This document shows positions 53,058 through 63,295 of a stretch of DNA of 64,000 nucleotides, in pieces (the stretch's first letter is position 1; every line of letters begins with the position of its first letter). Made by a program: the position numbers and the translations under genes. The notes beneath the pieces are model-generated. The model was given only the letters and a program-made list of their open reading frames with translations, was not told where the DNA came from and did no database searches. The DNA is from Paralithodes platypus (lineage: Eukaryota; Arthropoda; Malacostraca; Decapoda; Lithodidae), in NCBI GenBank assembly GCA_032716605.1, contig CM064480.1, positions 48,000,466 to 48,064,465 on the forward strand. Direction: 5' to 3'.

Positions 53058-55301
53058 TGTGATGCCTACCAGCGTTGGCAGAATCGCCTCCCGGTAGCCA
53101 CTAGCACTCGCCAGGGCAATGAATTTGGCTACAGTCTATCTACAATGTTGTACTTTCTTTCTTGTGAATCGTCATGTCACAGGCAGTATAGAACTGGTCT
53201 TTATTTTCGTCTGTGACAAGGCATTATATTTTATATCATCAGTTATAAGTTTAACACCTTACGAGCGGCCTATGCGGTTTATTTATGTGTACCGCACAGC
53301 GGGGTGTTTTTAGCCAAAATAGGGCTGTTTACGTGATCATTTTCATGCCTAAATAAGACCCAGAACGTAAAACAAGTACCTATCCCTGAAAGGGCATAAA
53401 CAGAGCTTTCGAATGACACCATAACGATCCTTGTATGATGGATAGTTTTCTTGCAATAACCGTGCAACGCGAGTGCAAAAAGCAGGTAATTCGGTACTTT
53501 CAGTACATAATTGAGTATGTAGCGAGTGAGAGAGGGAGGAGGGAGCTGAGATTTGTGTCAGTAGGTTCGCCGCGGTGGTCTGGAGCAGTCATACGCTCGC
53601 TAGTCTCCTGCCACCACTTGTCTCTCTCTCTCAGCCACATTACGTGCTGAAATTGCCACTCGAGTTATGTCGAGCGCCGCCACATAGTCCAGCTTTATTT
53701 AACTCGACTTATGTTGCTCGCCGCTAAATAAGGGTTAATGTATAAGACTGAATGATACAGCTAGAGAGTGTGAGTGAGTAAGTGCAGGAGGCAGAGGGTA
53801 GTACGCGTAGTGTTACGTGTTGTCTCGGTGACGTCATCCCACGGCCGGGCCCTCTGAGTGGCTGGCCGCCTTGCCGCCCTCCTGCCGCTGCAGGAGGTAG
53901 TCCCCCCGCACTCCCTGCTGCCTTTGTGCCTTCCATGCTCAGAGCTTGCTTGACCAGCATACCCTTCACACCTACCTTGCCACCTGTCCCCAACTTCCAC
54001 CTATAGAACACTTTCTCTCTCTCTCAACTTCTTACCTCTTATTCTTCTAATCTATTTAATATCATAACTCCCCTTTGGTTCTGCACGATTTCATATATCG
54101 GCCATCGTATTATATGCTGAAGCTCTCAGATATTTCATGTTTAGTTAGACATTTTGGAGGGGTTAACATTTTGTCTGTAGAGGTTCGACACACTCGCGGT
54201 GTCTCCCTACCTATTTCTTGGTTGTCTGCTGGGCTATTTAATGCTAGACTGGGGTGAGGCTATTGTTATTGTGATTTCCGATGTGTACCAGGTTTTGTTG
54301 AACTTGTACAATCGCAACGGATACGTGGGAAACCTAGGTTGTCTTTCTGACTGTGTACCTTGTGAGTTTAGCACTGTGTTGCGAGTGAGGGCGTTTGCCT
54401 CTGCCACCCAACACTGTGCTAACTCGTTTTGCTTTGACTTTGAGAGGGTCGCCAGGAGAGAACCAGATGCTAGCGATCTGGATCTCTTAAGAGAGCACCC
54501 CGTCATTTAACGTAATTTGGCCGCACAGTATTAAGGATCTCGCTAGGCTACGAGCCGCTTGCTCACCATTGTTTCCTAGCCTACGACATCCCAGCTAGAC
54601 TTTATTCGCCTAGCAGACACCCGATTAGGATTATAAGGTCTTATGTTATGTATGCAGCATATTTATTCACGTTGATTGTAAGCCTTGGTTGTTGTTGAGT
54701 TGCACAACCTGAGCAGGCTTTTGCGTTGCCTGAGGAAGTACTTCTTTTGTTGTTGGAGATAATACTATTGCGCATTTATCGTTATTCCCGTGCCAGTTAA
54801 CACTGTATGTCCCTACACTTGTCATATCTTGTTCCTGCTTTATATAACAGTTCAAAATCCGATTCGATCATCTTAAGCAGCATCAGACTTTCTTCAGAAG
54901 ATTCCTGTTCGATGCTTTAGGACTTTCATTCACTCTCTTTAATATAAGAGTGACAGTTTATTTTTGTTTAGAGTAACTTTAATTATACCTTCTTCTTGTT
55001 TGTATTAAATCATTCCAGTGATTTAATTAAGCTCTCTATCTTTTTCCTTGTATACATTATTAACGTAATTGTATGTTGTTGTGATCAGGCTGTATCAGAG
55101 ATCATCAGCCTGTAGTAGTAGTGCATTTATACCGAGTTAGAGGATACCCCGCTATCGCAGATTTAACTCTGGAGGGTATAGGTGTTTTTGTGTGCCGGCA
55201 TTATAAGTTCGAGGGTTGGATCTAGTGTTACCGTTGTGGCTGTGTGCCTTTCTAGTCCAATGATTAAGAGCCCTTGTTTTATACGAGTCCCGGTCGTAAC
55301 A
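53058..55301 (+). repeat. 5' LTR, carrying a TTAA-flanked insertion
   Basis: TGTGATGCC to CGTAACA. It matches 59668-61429 except for 53255-53738. Two short open frames within it recur in both LTRs and are not genes. Confidence 0.95.
53251..53738. mobile_element. TTAA-flanked TIR element inside the LTR
   Basis: TTAA at 53251-53254 and again at 53735-53738. The 3' LTR has one TTAA (59861-59864) at the same place, so the 480-bp insert came with exact TTAA duplication. Ends CACCTTACGAGCGGCC and TCGCCGCTAAATAAGGG are imperfect inverted repeats. This is the diagnostic piggyBac-type insertion pattern. Non-coding. Confidence 0.93.
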
Positions 55302-55303
55302 AA

Positions 55304-55319
55304 TGGCGACCTTGCTCAG
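55304..55319 (+). other. Primer binding site
   Basis: TGGCGACCTTGCTCAG two bases after the LTR end. The first 12 bases are identical to those in the element at 24-37 kb. Confidence 0.75.
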
Positions 55320-55515
55320 TATTTTGTGAACTTAGAGAAATATTGCAGGAGTGTTGTGGTCATTTGTTTTTTTGTTTAAAGGATTATAGTGGACACGGAT
55401 TTTTTTTTGGCAAGTGGTATAACACTTAAGAGTCTTCAAGCATTTTTGAGTGAATAGTGCTACAGGAGAGTTTAGGTACTTTTTTTATAAACGTTGATAA
55501 TTTTCGGTGGGCACT

Positions 55516-56862
55516 ATGTCAGACGACGGATCAGTGTACAGTGAGGACACAGTACGAGAAGCAGACTCTGAGGTGCAGCAGCGGGGTTTGTTAGAAGGCA
55601 TTAGAGTAATAACTAGTGAGGAGGATGCAAAGAAGTTTCTGGAGTTACCTATTACTGTTGACCGGGTGTCGGGAATTGATTGGTATGGTCTCCAGTGTTT
55701 GGCCACGGTCATGGGGCATGTGGGTACTAGCAGCATGTCGAGAGGTGACCTGGTGGCCTGGGTGCTCGGCGGGGTGCGTGGGGCTTCGGGTGTAGCGGGA
55801 GCTGGGGCACCTTCGGCCCAGCCCCCATTCCACTCGACTCCTACCATGGCGCCCCCTCGTGCTCCGGAGCCGGGTACGTTCCCGCATGCCGATAGTCACT
55901 GGCAGCGTGGTTTGCACTTGGGTGGGTCTCCAATTGTTGCATCTCCTCCTCCTCAAGGTTTAACGGCAGATATGATCTTCCAGCTTGAGATGGCTAAAAT
56001 GCAGGTTGAGCAACGAAAGCATGAAGCTGAGCTCGAGCAACGGCAGCGAGAGAATGGGGCTGAGGAGAGAAAGGCTAGGTACTGTGCAGACATAGATCTT
56101 GAGAAGTCGCGGGTGGAGTCGACAGGGCAGCGTCTCGGTTCTGGGAATCGAGGTCTTGATCAGTCTTTATCGCACCTGCTCAAGTTAGTCCCTGTATTTG
56201 ATGAGTCGGGTGTCACCGAATTTTTCATGAGTTTTGAGAAGAAGTGCCGGGAGCACCAATGGCCCGAGGTTAAGTGGGCAGCCCTTGTTTCCTCTAGGTT
56301 GGTTGGCAAAGGACTCAAGGCATATGATGCATTGCCCTTGGAGTCTTGCGTCGATTATGAGGTATTGAAGGAAGCTGTTCTGCGGGCGTACGAGTTACAA
56401 CCAGAGACGTACAGATTGAAGTTCCGGGGTGTAACGAAGGGTCGTGAGTGCACCTTTCTTGAGCATGCCCGGGATCTGTCCGATGCATTTAGAAACTGGC
56501 TGCGTTCTGAGAAGGCATCGACGTTTGAGGAGTTGAAACAGCTGATGCTTCTAGAATTTGTTTTCAAGTGTACGGGCGGCGATCTGACGTTGAATCATAA
56601 AGAAAAAAACCCGAAAACTCTTCAGGAGGAAGCTGAGATGGCTGACCTGAGAATGTCACTGATTCATGGGTGTGGGCCTGCACAACGGAACAATGCAGGT
56701 AACAAGGGGTGCAACACTCCACCCCCCCCCCCCCCCCCCCCCGAGTCAGTGATACACCATATAACCATAACAACAAGAGCAATGATATTAAGTCTGACCA
56801 TAAACCTAATACCGTCCCGTTTAAGAAGGGCAGGGCCCTTCCCCACCTCAAGGGAAGCCTAG
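55516..56862 (+). CDS. gag: Gag polyprotein
   Basis: ATG at 55516, about 448 codons. An acidic amino end; a Pro/Ala-rich middle; a Glu/Arg/Gln-rich helix; then the capsid-type domain LLKLVPVFDESGVTEFFMSF, KWAALVSSRLVGKGLKAYD and LKEAVLRAYELQPETYRLKF. A poly-C tract of about 18 (56724-56742) follows, after which the frame no longer encodes gag. No CCHC knuckle is found after it, unlike the other element. Confidence 0.88.
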   Translation: MSDDGSVYSEDTVREADSEVQQRGLLEGIRVITSEEDAKKFLELPITVDRVSGIDWYGLQCLATVMGHVGTSSMSRGDLVAWVLGGVRGASGVAGAGAPSAQPPFHSTPTMAPPRAPEPGTFPHADSHWQRGLHLGGSPIVASPPPQGLTADMIFQLEMAKMQVEQRKHEAELEQRQRENGAEERKARYCADIDLEKSRVESTGQRLGSGNRGLDQSLSHLLKLVPVFDESGVTEFFMSFEKKCREHQWPEVKWAALVSSRLVGKGLKAYDALPLESCVDYEVLKEAVLRAYELQPETYRLKFRGVTKGRECTFLEHARDLSDAFRNWLRSEKASTFEELKQLMLLEFVFKCTGGDLTLNHKEKNPKTLQEEAEMADLRMSLIHGCGPAQRNNAGNKGCNTPPPPPPPPESVIHHITITTRAMILSLTINLIPSRLRRAGPFPTSREA

Positions 56863-56938
56863 GGGGAGTTAGAGTGTTCATTGTCATGAGAAGGAGCATT
56901 TTGCACGATCCTGTCCTAGCAAGCTACCTACAGCAGTC

Positions 56939-57775
56939 GTGTCTTTGGCTCGCAACATTGGAGTGTCTTTGAAGTCGTCTGCGTTTGCCCGGGGTAAATG
57001 TTCAGAGGCTGGAGCACTGCCAGTGAAGAAGTATCCGGAAGGCTTGACACCTGTCCGGGATACTTTTTGTGACCATAGAGGGCGCGGCTGCGTGACTTGG
57101 GCTGGTTGCAAGCATGGAGTAGAATTTTTGCGTGATACGGGTGCTTCCTTGACATTGATGAAAAACTTTACAGGCAAACCTATAAACGCGGCACGGGTAG
57201 TTGTGGTGCAGGATATCAACGCTACAAAGTCATACCCATTGGTCCGAGTGGAGCTGGAGGTAGAAGGTGTGACACGAGAGTTGGATGTCGGAATCGTGGA
57301 GAAACTGCCAGTAGAGGGCGTCGACCTTCTTCTCGGCAACGACTATGCGGTACCTGCTTCTGAGGTTCCACCCTTAGTCGGTGCCGAGAGGGCGGCCGAC
57401 GTGAGTAGGGAGGGGCAGGAGTTGGTCGCGAGGGGTCAACGACAGCAGAGGGCGTGTGTTGTCACCCGATCTCGTGCATCCAAAGTGTCACAGCCTATTC
57501 CTCAGTCTCTAGACCAGCGGAGGAACGGTCGGAAGGAACAAGCTAAAGTTGGGAGTTTCGTGAGTTTTGCTCCAGCGGGTCTCCTTAGCGACTTAGTACT
57601 TGACCCAGAGGTGAGCTCCGGAGTGGCCCCAGAACCTGTCACCCCTAGTGACATGGTAGGGCGTGATGGCACTCCGCGACTTAGTAGTTCCCAGGTGGAG
57701 GAGAGTTGTGGGAACGGGGCTATCAAACACGAGGACAGGGAAACATGTCATGAGAACCTGTTGGAGGAGTTGTGA
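56939..57775 (+). CDS. pol: Aspartic protease region of pol
   Basis: 278 codons. Retropepsin active site FLRDTGASLTLMKNF, then VDLLLGNDYAVPASEVPPL, then a variable tail that ends in EDRETCHENLLEEL. Collinear with 30043-29400 of the other element. The integrase that should follow is missing. Confidence 0.85.
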   Translation: MSLARNIGVSLKSSAFARGKCSEAGALPVKKYPEGLTPVRDTFCDHRGRGCVTWAGCKHGVEFLRDTGASLTLMKNFTGKPINAARVVVVQDINATKSYPLVRVELEVEGVTRELDVGIVEKLPVEGVDLLLGNDYAVPASEVPPLVGAERAADVSREGQELVARGQRQQRACVVTRSRASKVSQPIPQSLDQRRNGRKEQAKVGSFVSFAPAGLLSDLVLDPEVSSGVAPEPVTPSDMVGRDGTPRLSSSQVEESCGNGAIKHEDRETCHENLLEEL

Positions 57776-59340
57776 GGCAACCACCTGAGCAGCCTACTGT
57801 CCCTGCGTTGGTCTGCAGCGGCCCAGGTGGAGAAGGAGAGGGGGGCAGTAGGGCACAGGTGGAGGAGAGTAGGGATTGTCATGTCTCGGCGGAGCAGTGG
57901 GCGGGGGACACGAGTCTGGTGGCTGTGGAAGCGCTAGAGCACTTGCCTGAGCAGCAGTGTGCAGCGCTCCAGCACCAGCTCGGTTCATACCCCACTGGTC
58001 GTGCCGAGCACCCGAGCCTCACAACTCAGGCGGTGCAAGATGTTCCGCGGGCAGGTCACTTGAATGTTGGTAGACTGTCAGCCGCGTTGTTTCGGTGGTT
58101 CAACGTGGGCGACGAGGCTTGGACATGGTTGTCAGGTCAGGGTCGACCCATGGCTGCCAGGGGTGGTGGTCAGAAGGAGGACATTGAGCAGATTGGTGAA
58201 GTTGGCTGTGGAGTGGATGTGCCCGGTCGTCGCATAGCCTCCCAATGCTGCTCTAGTCGAATGCAACAGCCCTACCATAGACCGACTGTATCTGGCCATG
58301 TCGCTAAAAGCGGTGATGCTGCGCAGGCAGATGTAGTCGTAAGGAATGCGGGGGTGCGCATGTACGGTATCGGTGGGGAAGCCTTAGCAATAATGAACTA
58401 TGGGAGTGACTGCACAGGTGGTACTGATTGCCCCCCTCATGACCTGGCTGTTCTAGGGACGAAGGTGGAGAAGGAGGGAGACTACAGGTTAGAAGCTGCA
58501 GTCTCGGCTGGGTTGTGGGAGGGCACTAGGCATGTTGTTCTGCGAGATAAGTTGTTTACTAGGCTGTGGCAGTGAATCCGCATGTTTGTTGCTTCTCTAG
58601 GCCTGATGTACGGGGTAGAATCCGACATGGAGGCTGGAGACGGTGCAAGGCTCAGTTTTATTCCGTACCGTATAAATCCTGCTAAAAAGCCTGTCGTGAA
58701 AAGAGAGCTAGATGACATGTGGAAAAAGTGTCTGAGGGATAAAGGATATCGTGAGTGGTCGTTGCCAGTGAGTTTGCAACCGGAGTTGAGTGGCAAGATC
58801 CGTGTGTATGGTGATTGCAAGAGTGTGGAAGCATTATCCCTGACAGACACCTATCCATTGCCCAAGGGTCTGAGGGATAAGGGATATCGTGAGTGGTCGT
58901 TGCCAGTGAGTTTGCAACCTGAGTTGAGTGGCAAGATCCGTGAGTATGGTGATTGCAAGAGTGTGGAAGCATTATCCCTGACAGACGCCTATCCATTACC
59001 TAGAGTAGACGATACCATAGACCGCATCGGGGCTGCCTCGCTCGTCACGAAGGTAGAACTAGTGAAAGGTTATTGGCAGGCCCCGTTGCCGGAAAGAGCG
59101 AAGAGAAGGGCCAGTCTTGTGATGAACTGGGCAGGTTATCAGTGTCAGGTGTTGTTGTGCTGCCGGAACACAAGTTGGATGTGTGGCATGCTAAGGGCAC
59201 TGATAATGTTTTGGCTGATTGTTTGTCACGGGAGGGTCTGTTTGCAGGAGAACCCTCGCCGTTCAGTCAGTGTGTGTTGAGAGTGGAGAAAAATCAGGCT
59301 TGCCCCTGTAGAGCAGCCGCCAAAAACAACATTAAAATTA
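57772..59340 (+). pseudogene. Scrambled pol remnants (IN, RT and RNase H pieces)
   Basis: The first part matches the post-integrase linker of the other element (CHVSAEQWAG, LPEQQ, TTQAVQ), then jumps to an integrase zinc-region piece (DVPRAGHLNVGRLSAALFRW). From 58582 an RT amino region follows (FIPYRINPAKKPVVKRELDD, TDAYPLPRVDDTIDRI, LVKGYWQAPLPERA). It ends with the last RNase H motif (GTDNVLADCLSREG). The YLDD core and most of RNase H are deleted. Confidence 0.85.
58731..59006 (+). repeat. 138-bp in-frame tandem duplication inside RT remnant
   Basis: The segment starting TCTGAGGGATAAAGGATATC at 58731 repeats at 58869 with few changes. The period of 138 bp is 46 codons, so the frame is kept. 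It doubles the region around SLPVSLQPELSGKIR. Confidence 0.92.
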
Positions 59341-59654
59341 AATACAAAAAATCACATAAAAACTCTTTCTTTTGATCGTTAATTGTAAGTTGCCAATGCT
59401 ATAGCTAAAGTCCTAAGTTGAACCTGTCTTTCACTTAGGAGGCTGGGCTCTGTGAAGCTCGCTTTGGGAGCATAGCAGGCTAAAATTATACTATTATGTT
59501 TGGGAGGGGTTATAAGATTTTATTAATGCTAAAATGTTGTTTTGTTTATGATTGAGCTTTGCATTTCATTTCTGGTGGAGTGGCTATGTGTGACGGGTCT
59601 TGTCGGCATTCTGCCTTGTCAGATATCGTGCTCGCCTAATGTAGAGCGTCCTAT

Positions 59655-59667
59655 ATCTTGGGCAGGG
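59655..59667 (+). other. Polypurine tract
   Basis: CTTGGGCAGGG directly before the TGTGACGCC start of the 3' LTR, the same position as CTTGGGGGAGG in the other element. One pyrimidine interrupts it. Confidence 0.6.
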
Positions 59668-61429
59668 TGTGACGCCTACCAGCGTTGGCAGAATCGCCTC
59701 CCGGTAGCCACTAGCACTCGCCAGGGCAATGAATTTGGCTACAGTCTATCTACAATGTTGTACTTTCTTTCTTGTGAATCGTCATGTCACAGGCAGTATA
59801 GAACTGGTCTTTATTTTCGTCTGTGACAAGGCATTATATTTTATATCATCAGTTATAAGTTTAATGTATAAGACTGAATGATACAGCTAGAGAGTGTGAG
59901 TGAGTAAGTGCAGGAGGCAGAGGGTAGTACGCGTAGTGTTACGTGTTGTCTCGGTGACGTCGTCCCACGGCCGGGCCCTCTGAGTGGCTGGCCGCCTTGC
60001 CGCCCTCCTGCCGCTGCAGGAGGCAGTCCCCCCGCACTCCCTGCTGCCTTTGTGCCTTCCTTGCTCAGAGCTTGCCTGACCAGCATACCCTTCACACCTC
60101 CCTTGCCACCTCTCCCCGACTTCCACCTATAGAACACTTTCTCTCTCTCTCAACTTCTTACCTCTTATTCTTCTAATCTATTTAACATCATAACTCCCCT
60201 TTGGTTCTGCACGATTTCATATATCGGCCATCGGTATTATATGCTGAGGCTCTCAGATATTTTATGTTTAGTTAGACATTTTGGAGGGATTAATATTTTG
60301 TCTGTAGAGGTTCGACACACTCACGGTGTTTCCCTACCTATTTCTTGGTTGTCTGCTGGGCTATTTAATGCTAGACTGGGGTGAGTCTATTGTTGTTGTG
60401 ATTTCCAATGTGTACCAGGTTTTGTTGAACTTGTACAATCGCAACGGATACGTGGGAAGCCTAGGTTGTCTTTCTGACTGTGTACCTTGTGAGATTAGCA
60501 CTGTGTTGCGAGTGAGGGCGTTTGCCTCTGCCACCCAACACTGTGCTAACTCGTTTTGCATTGACTTTGAGAGGATCGCCAAGAGAGAACCAGATACTAG
60601 CGATCTGGATCTCTCAAAAGAGCATCCCGTCATTTATCGTAATTTGGCCACACAGTCTTAAGGACCTTGCTAGGCTACGAGCCGCTTGCTCAGCCATTGT
60701 TTCCTAGCCTACGACATCCCAGCTAGACTTTATTCGCCTAGCAGACACCCGATTAGGATTATAAGCTCTTATGTTATGTATGCAGCATTTTTATTCACGT
60801 TGATTGTAAGCCTTGGTTGTTGTTGAGTTGCACAACCTGAGCAGGCTTTTGCGTTGCCAGAGGAAGTACTTCTTTTGTTGTTGGAGATAATACTATTGCG
60901 CATTTATCGTTATTCCCGTGCCAGTTAACACTGTATGTCTCTACACTTGTCATATCTTGTTTCTGCTTTATATAACAGTTCAAAATCCGATTCGATAATC
61001 TTAAGCAGCATCAGACTTTCTTCAGAAGATTCCTGTTCGATGCTTTAGGACTTTCATTCACTTTCTTTAATATAGGAGTGACAGTTTATTATTGTTTAGA
61101 GTAACTTTAATTATACCTTCTTCTTGTTTGCATTAAATCATTCCAGTGATTTAATTAAGCTCTCTATCTTTTTCCTTGTATACATTATTAACGTAATTGT
61201 ATGTTGTTGTGATCAGGCTGTATCAGAGATCATCAGCCTGTAGAAGTAGTGCATTTATACAGAGTAAGAGGATACCCCGCTATCGCAGATTTAACTCTGG
61301 AGGGTATAGGTGTTTTTGTGCGCCGGCGTTATAAGTTCGAGGGTTGGATCTAGTGTTACCGTTGTGGCTGTGTGCCTTTCTAGTCCAATTATTAAGAGCC
61401 CTTGTTTTATACAAGTCCCGGTCGTAACA
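59668..61429 (+). repeat. 3' LTR of the deleted Gmr1-type element
   Basis: TGTGACGCC to CGTAACA. Without the TTAA insertion, it gives the empty-site reference for the 5' LTR. Confidence 0.95.
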
Positions 61430-61529
61430 ATACCCACACCAGCAGCTACCTTAGATGTTGCAGAAAATAATAATGACTCTACTCTCACTCCCCCCCCCCC
61501 CCCAGGACAACTTTCAGTTTCAACTTTCT
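61430..61529 (+). pseudogene. CR1-like ORF1, part 2
   Basis: Reads IPTPAATLDVAENNNDSTLT, then a Pro run over a poly-C tract, then GQLSVSTF. It continues the frame broken at 53057 and is cut again at 61530 by a Jockey fragment. A long open frame that runs from the LTR through this piece into the Jockey tail is a chance fusion. Confidence 0.7.
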
Positions 61530-61918
61530 CCATACGAAGAAACGTTGCATCCCTTGCATTATTCTACAGATATTTTCACAGCAATTGTTCCGAGGAACTT
61601 GCTTCAATTGTGCCGCCTCTCCACATCTTTCCGCATAGAACTAGGGCAGCTGAGAGCGCCCATGAATTTACACTTTCTCCTCCACAATGCAGAACTTCTG
61701 CTTATCAGAATTCATTTATCCCCAGAGCTACTACTCTTTGGAATTCACTTCCCTCGAATTGCTTTCCACAAACTTACAATCTGCAAATGTTTAAATCCAG
61801 TTTTTACAAACATTTTATGAATGGAGGATGCCTTTAGGCACATGGACCTTTTTGTTTTATCTGTGTTTTTCCTTCCTCCGTTCATTGTCTCTTTAAAAAA
61901 AAAAAAAAAAAAAAAAAA
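61530..61918 (+). mobile_element. Jockey-like LINE 3' fragment
   Basis: Nearly identical to 36121-36503: YEETLHPLHY in one frame, or RRNVASLALFYRYFHSNCSE in the true frame, to LWNSLPSNCFPQTYN, the GAGGATGCCTTTAGGCACAT 3' UTR and poly(A) 61895-61918. Severely 5'-truncated. No target duplication seen. Confidence 0.93.
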
Positions 61919-62519
61919 TTAGTGAGAAACAATGTGCATCCCAGTACCAGTACCAGGAAGGTCATCCCGACAACATGCCAAAACCGCTTCAAAATTCTTG
62001 CTATTGACGAGGAAGAGGAAACGGAAGAAGTTCGGCTTGTGGGCGACTCCATGGTCCGTGGCCAATTAACCGAGTTCAGCGCCAGGGCACCCAGGACCAG
62101 AAAGCGATTCTGTATCCCAGGTGGCGGCGTGCACGACATTGTTGCGGCTGTGGAAGAGGTTTCCAGGCTCGCCCCCGCAAGCACTACGTACGTCATCCAC
62201 GTTGGATCTAACGATGTCCAACGGACTCGGTCAGAGGAACTACCTTGCAAGTACCGGCGGCTGATCAGGTCCTTCAAGGAAAAATCTAACAGAATCTTAA
62301 TTTCAGGAATTGTTCCCCGGATTGATGTAGAAAACCGATTCTACAACATAGCTACCAGTACAAATCGCCGACTAGCCAAACTCTGCAGGGAGGAGGACAT
62401 CGGCTTTGTCGACACGTGGGATAATTTTACTATGATAAATCTTTGTTTTCAGGAGATGGTGTACATTTCAATGAAGTAGGAAGCTGCAAGTCTTGGTCGT
62501 CTGCTGAACGATGCAGTCA
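61919..62519 (+). pseudogene. CR1-like ORF1, part 3: SGNH-type esterase domain
   Basis: RLVGDSMVRGQL (block I, nucleophile Ser), CIPGGGVHDIV (block II Gly), VIHVGSNDVQ (block III, G-x-N-D), and SGDGVHFNEVG (block V, D-x-x-H) near 62450-62475. Block V is in a different frame from the rest, so a frameshift near 62430 separates the catalytic His from Ser. Esterase domains in CR1 ORF1 are known. Their role in retrotransposition is not established. Confidence 0.85.
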
Positions 62520-62599
62520 AGGAGTTCCGTTCAAAAAACGGGGTCAACCGGGGGTATCCGGGGGTATGTGTAAGTCAAATACGAACTGAAAATTCAGAC

Positions 62600-63295
62600 A
62601 ATGCACAATCAGTAACATCCAACTCTAATACTCTTAAGGTGTTTTATGTAAATGCTCGCAGCATACGCAATAAATGTTCAGATCTAGAAGAAATCGTGTT
62701 TACAGAACATTATGATATAATCGGCATTACAGAATCTTGGTTAAATACGGAAGACAGAGACGTTTTAGCCGAATATACGCTCCCTTTTTATACAATATTT
62801 GAGAAAAGTCGGATCAATAGAAATGGAAGAGGAGTTCTGTTTTTTATAAAGGAAAGTCTTAATCCCATCTTAATGTCAAAACCTCAAATTGCGAATATAG
62901 ACATATCTTACATACTATTAAATAATAAACGAGGAACTAAAATAACACTAGCTTTATTATACAGACCCCCAGCTCAATCAGTGCAAACTGACAGTGAAAT
63001 TTATGAACAAATTGCAGAAATAACTAACATACAAGATACCGTAATTCTTGGCGATTTCAACTTACCCGTGACTAAATGGGGCGATATTCTTACTTCACAC
63101 TCTGGACACGACCTCTATGCTAACTTGCAAGAGAGTTAACTTTTTCAATTTGTACAATCTCCGACCCGTGGTAATAATGTGCTTGACATTGTACTCGCAA
63201 CAAAAGAAGAATTAATAGAGAATTTGAATGTTGGTGATGAATTCAGTAACAGCGACCATCGTACGATAACTCACTTTAAAGTTTACTAGTAACAA
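62600..63295 (+). pseudogene. CR1-like ORF2, AP-type endonuclease
   Basis: VFYVNARSIRNKCSDLEE, IIGITESWLN (catalytic Glu), GRGVLFFIKESL, LLYRPPAQS, ILGDFNLPVTKW, then a TAA at 63137-63139, then in the same frame SPTRGNNVLDIVLA and NSDHRTITHF (catalytic His). Two stops at about 63287 end the frame, and the linker continues in another frame. Confidence 0.88.

Larger units (their letters stand above)
53058..61429 (+). mobile_element. Gmr1-type gypsy LTR retrotransposon, deletion derivative
   Basis: LTRs at 53058-55301 and 59668-61429 (about 1760 bp each once the 484-bp insertion is removed). PBS at 55304, then gag, protease, and a scrambled, catalytically dead pol. Gag, protease and PBS are close relatives of the element at 24-37 kb. 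Flanks are GTAC and ATAC, a possible 4-bp duplication with one mismatch. It interrupts the CR1-like ORF1. Confidence 0.9.

Noticed and set aside
53724..54011. 95-codon frame repeated at 59853-60137
   Set aside because: It is repeated only because both sites lie in the two LTRs of one element. No motif.
61310..61837. 175-codon fusion frame
   Set aside because: It runs from an LTR end through a CR1 piece into a Jockey fragment. It is a chance fusion of three insertions, not a gene.
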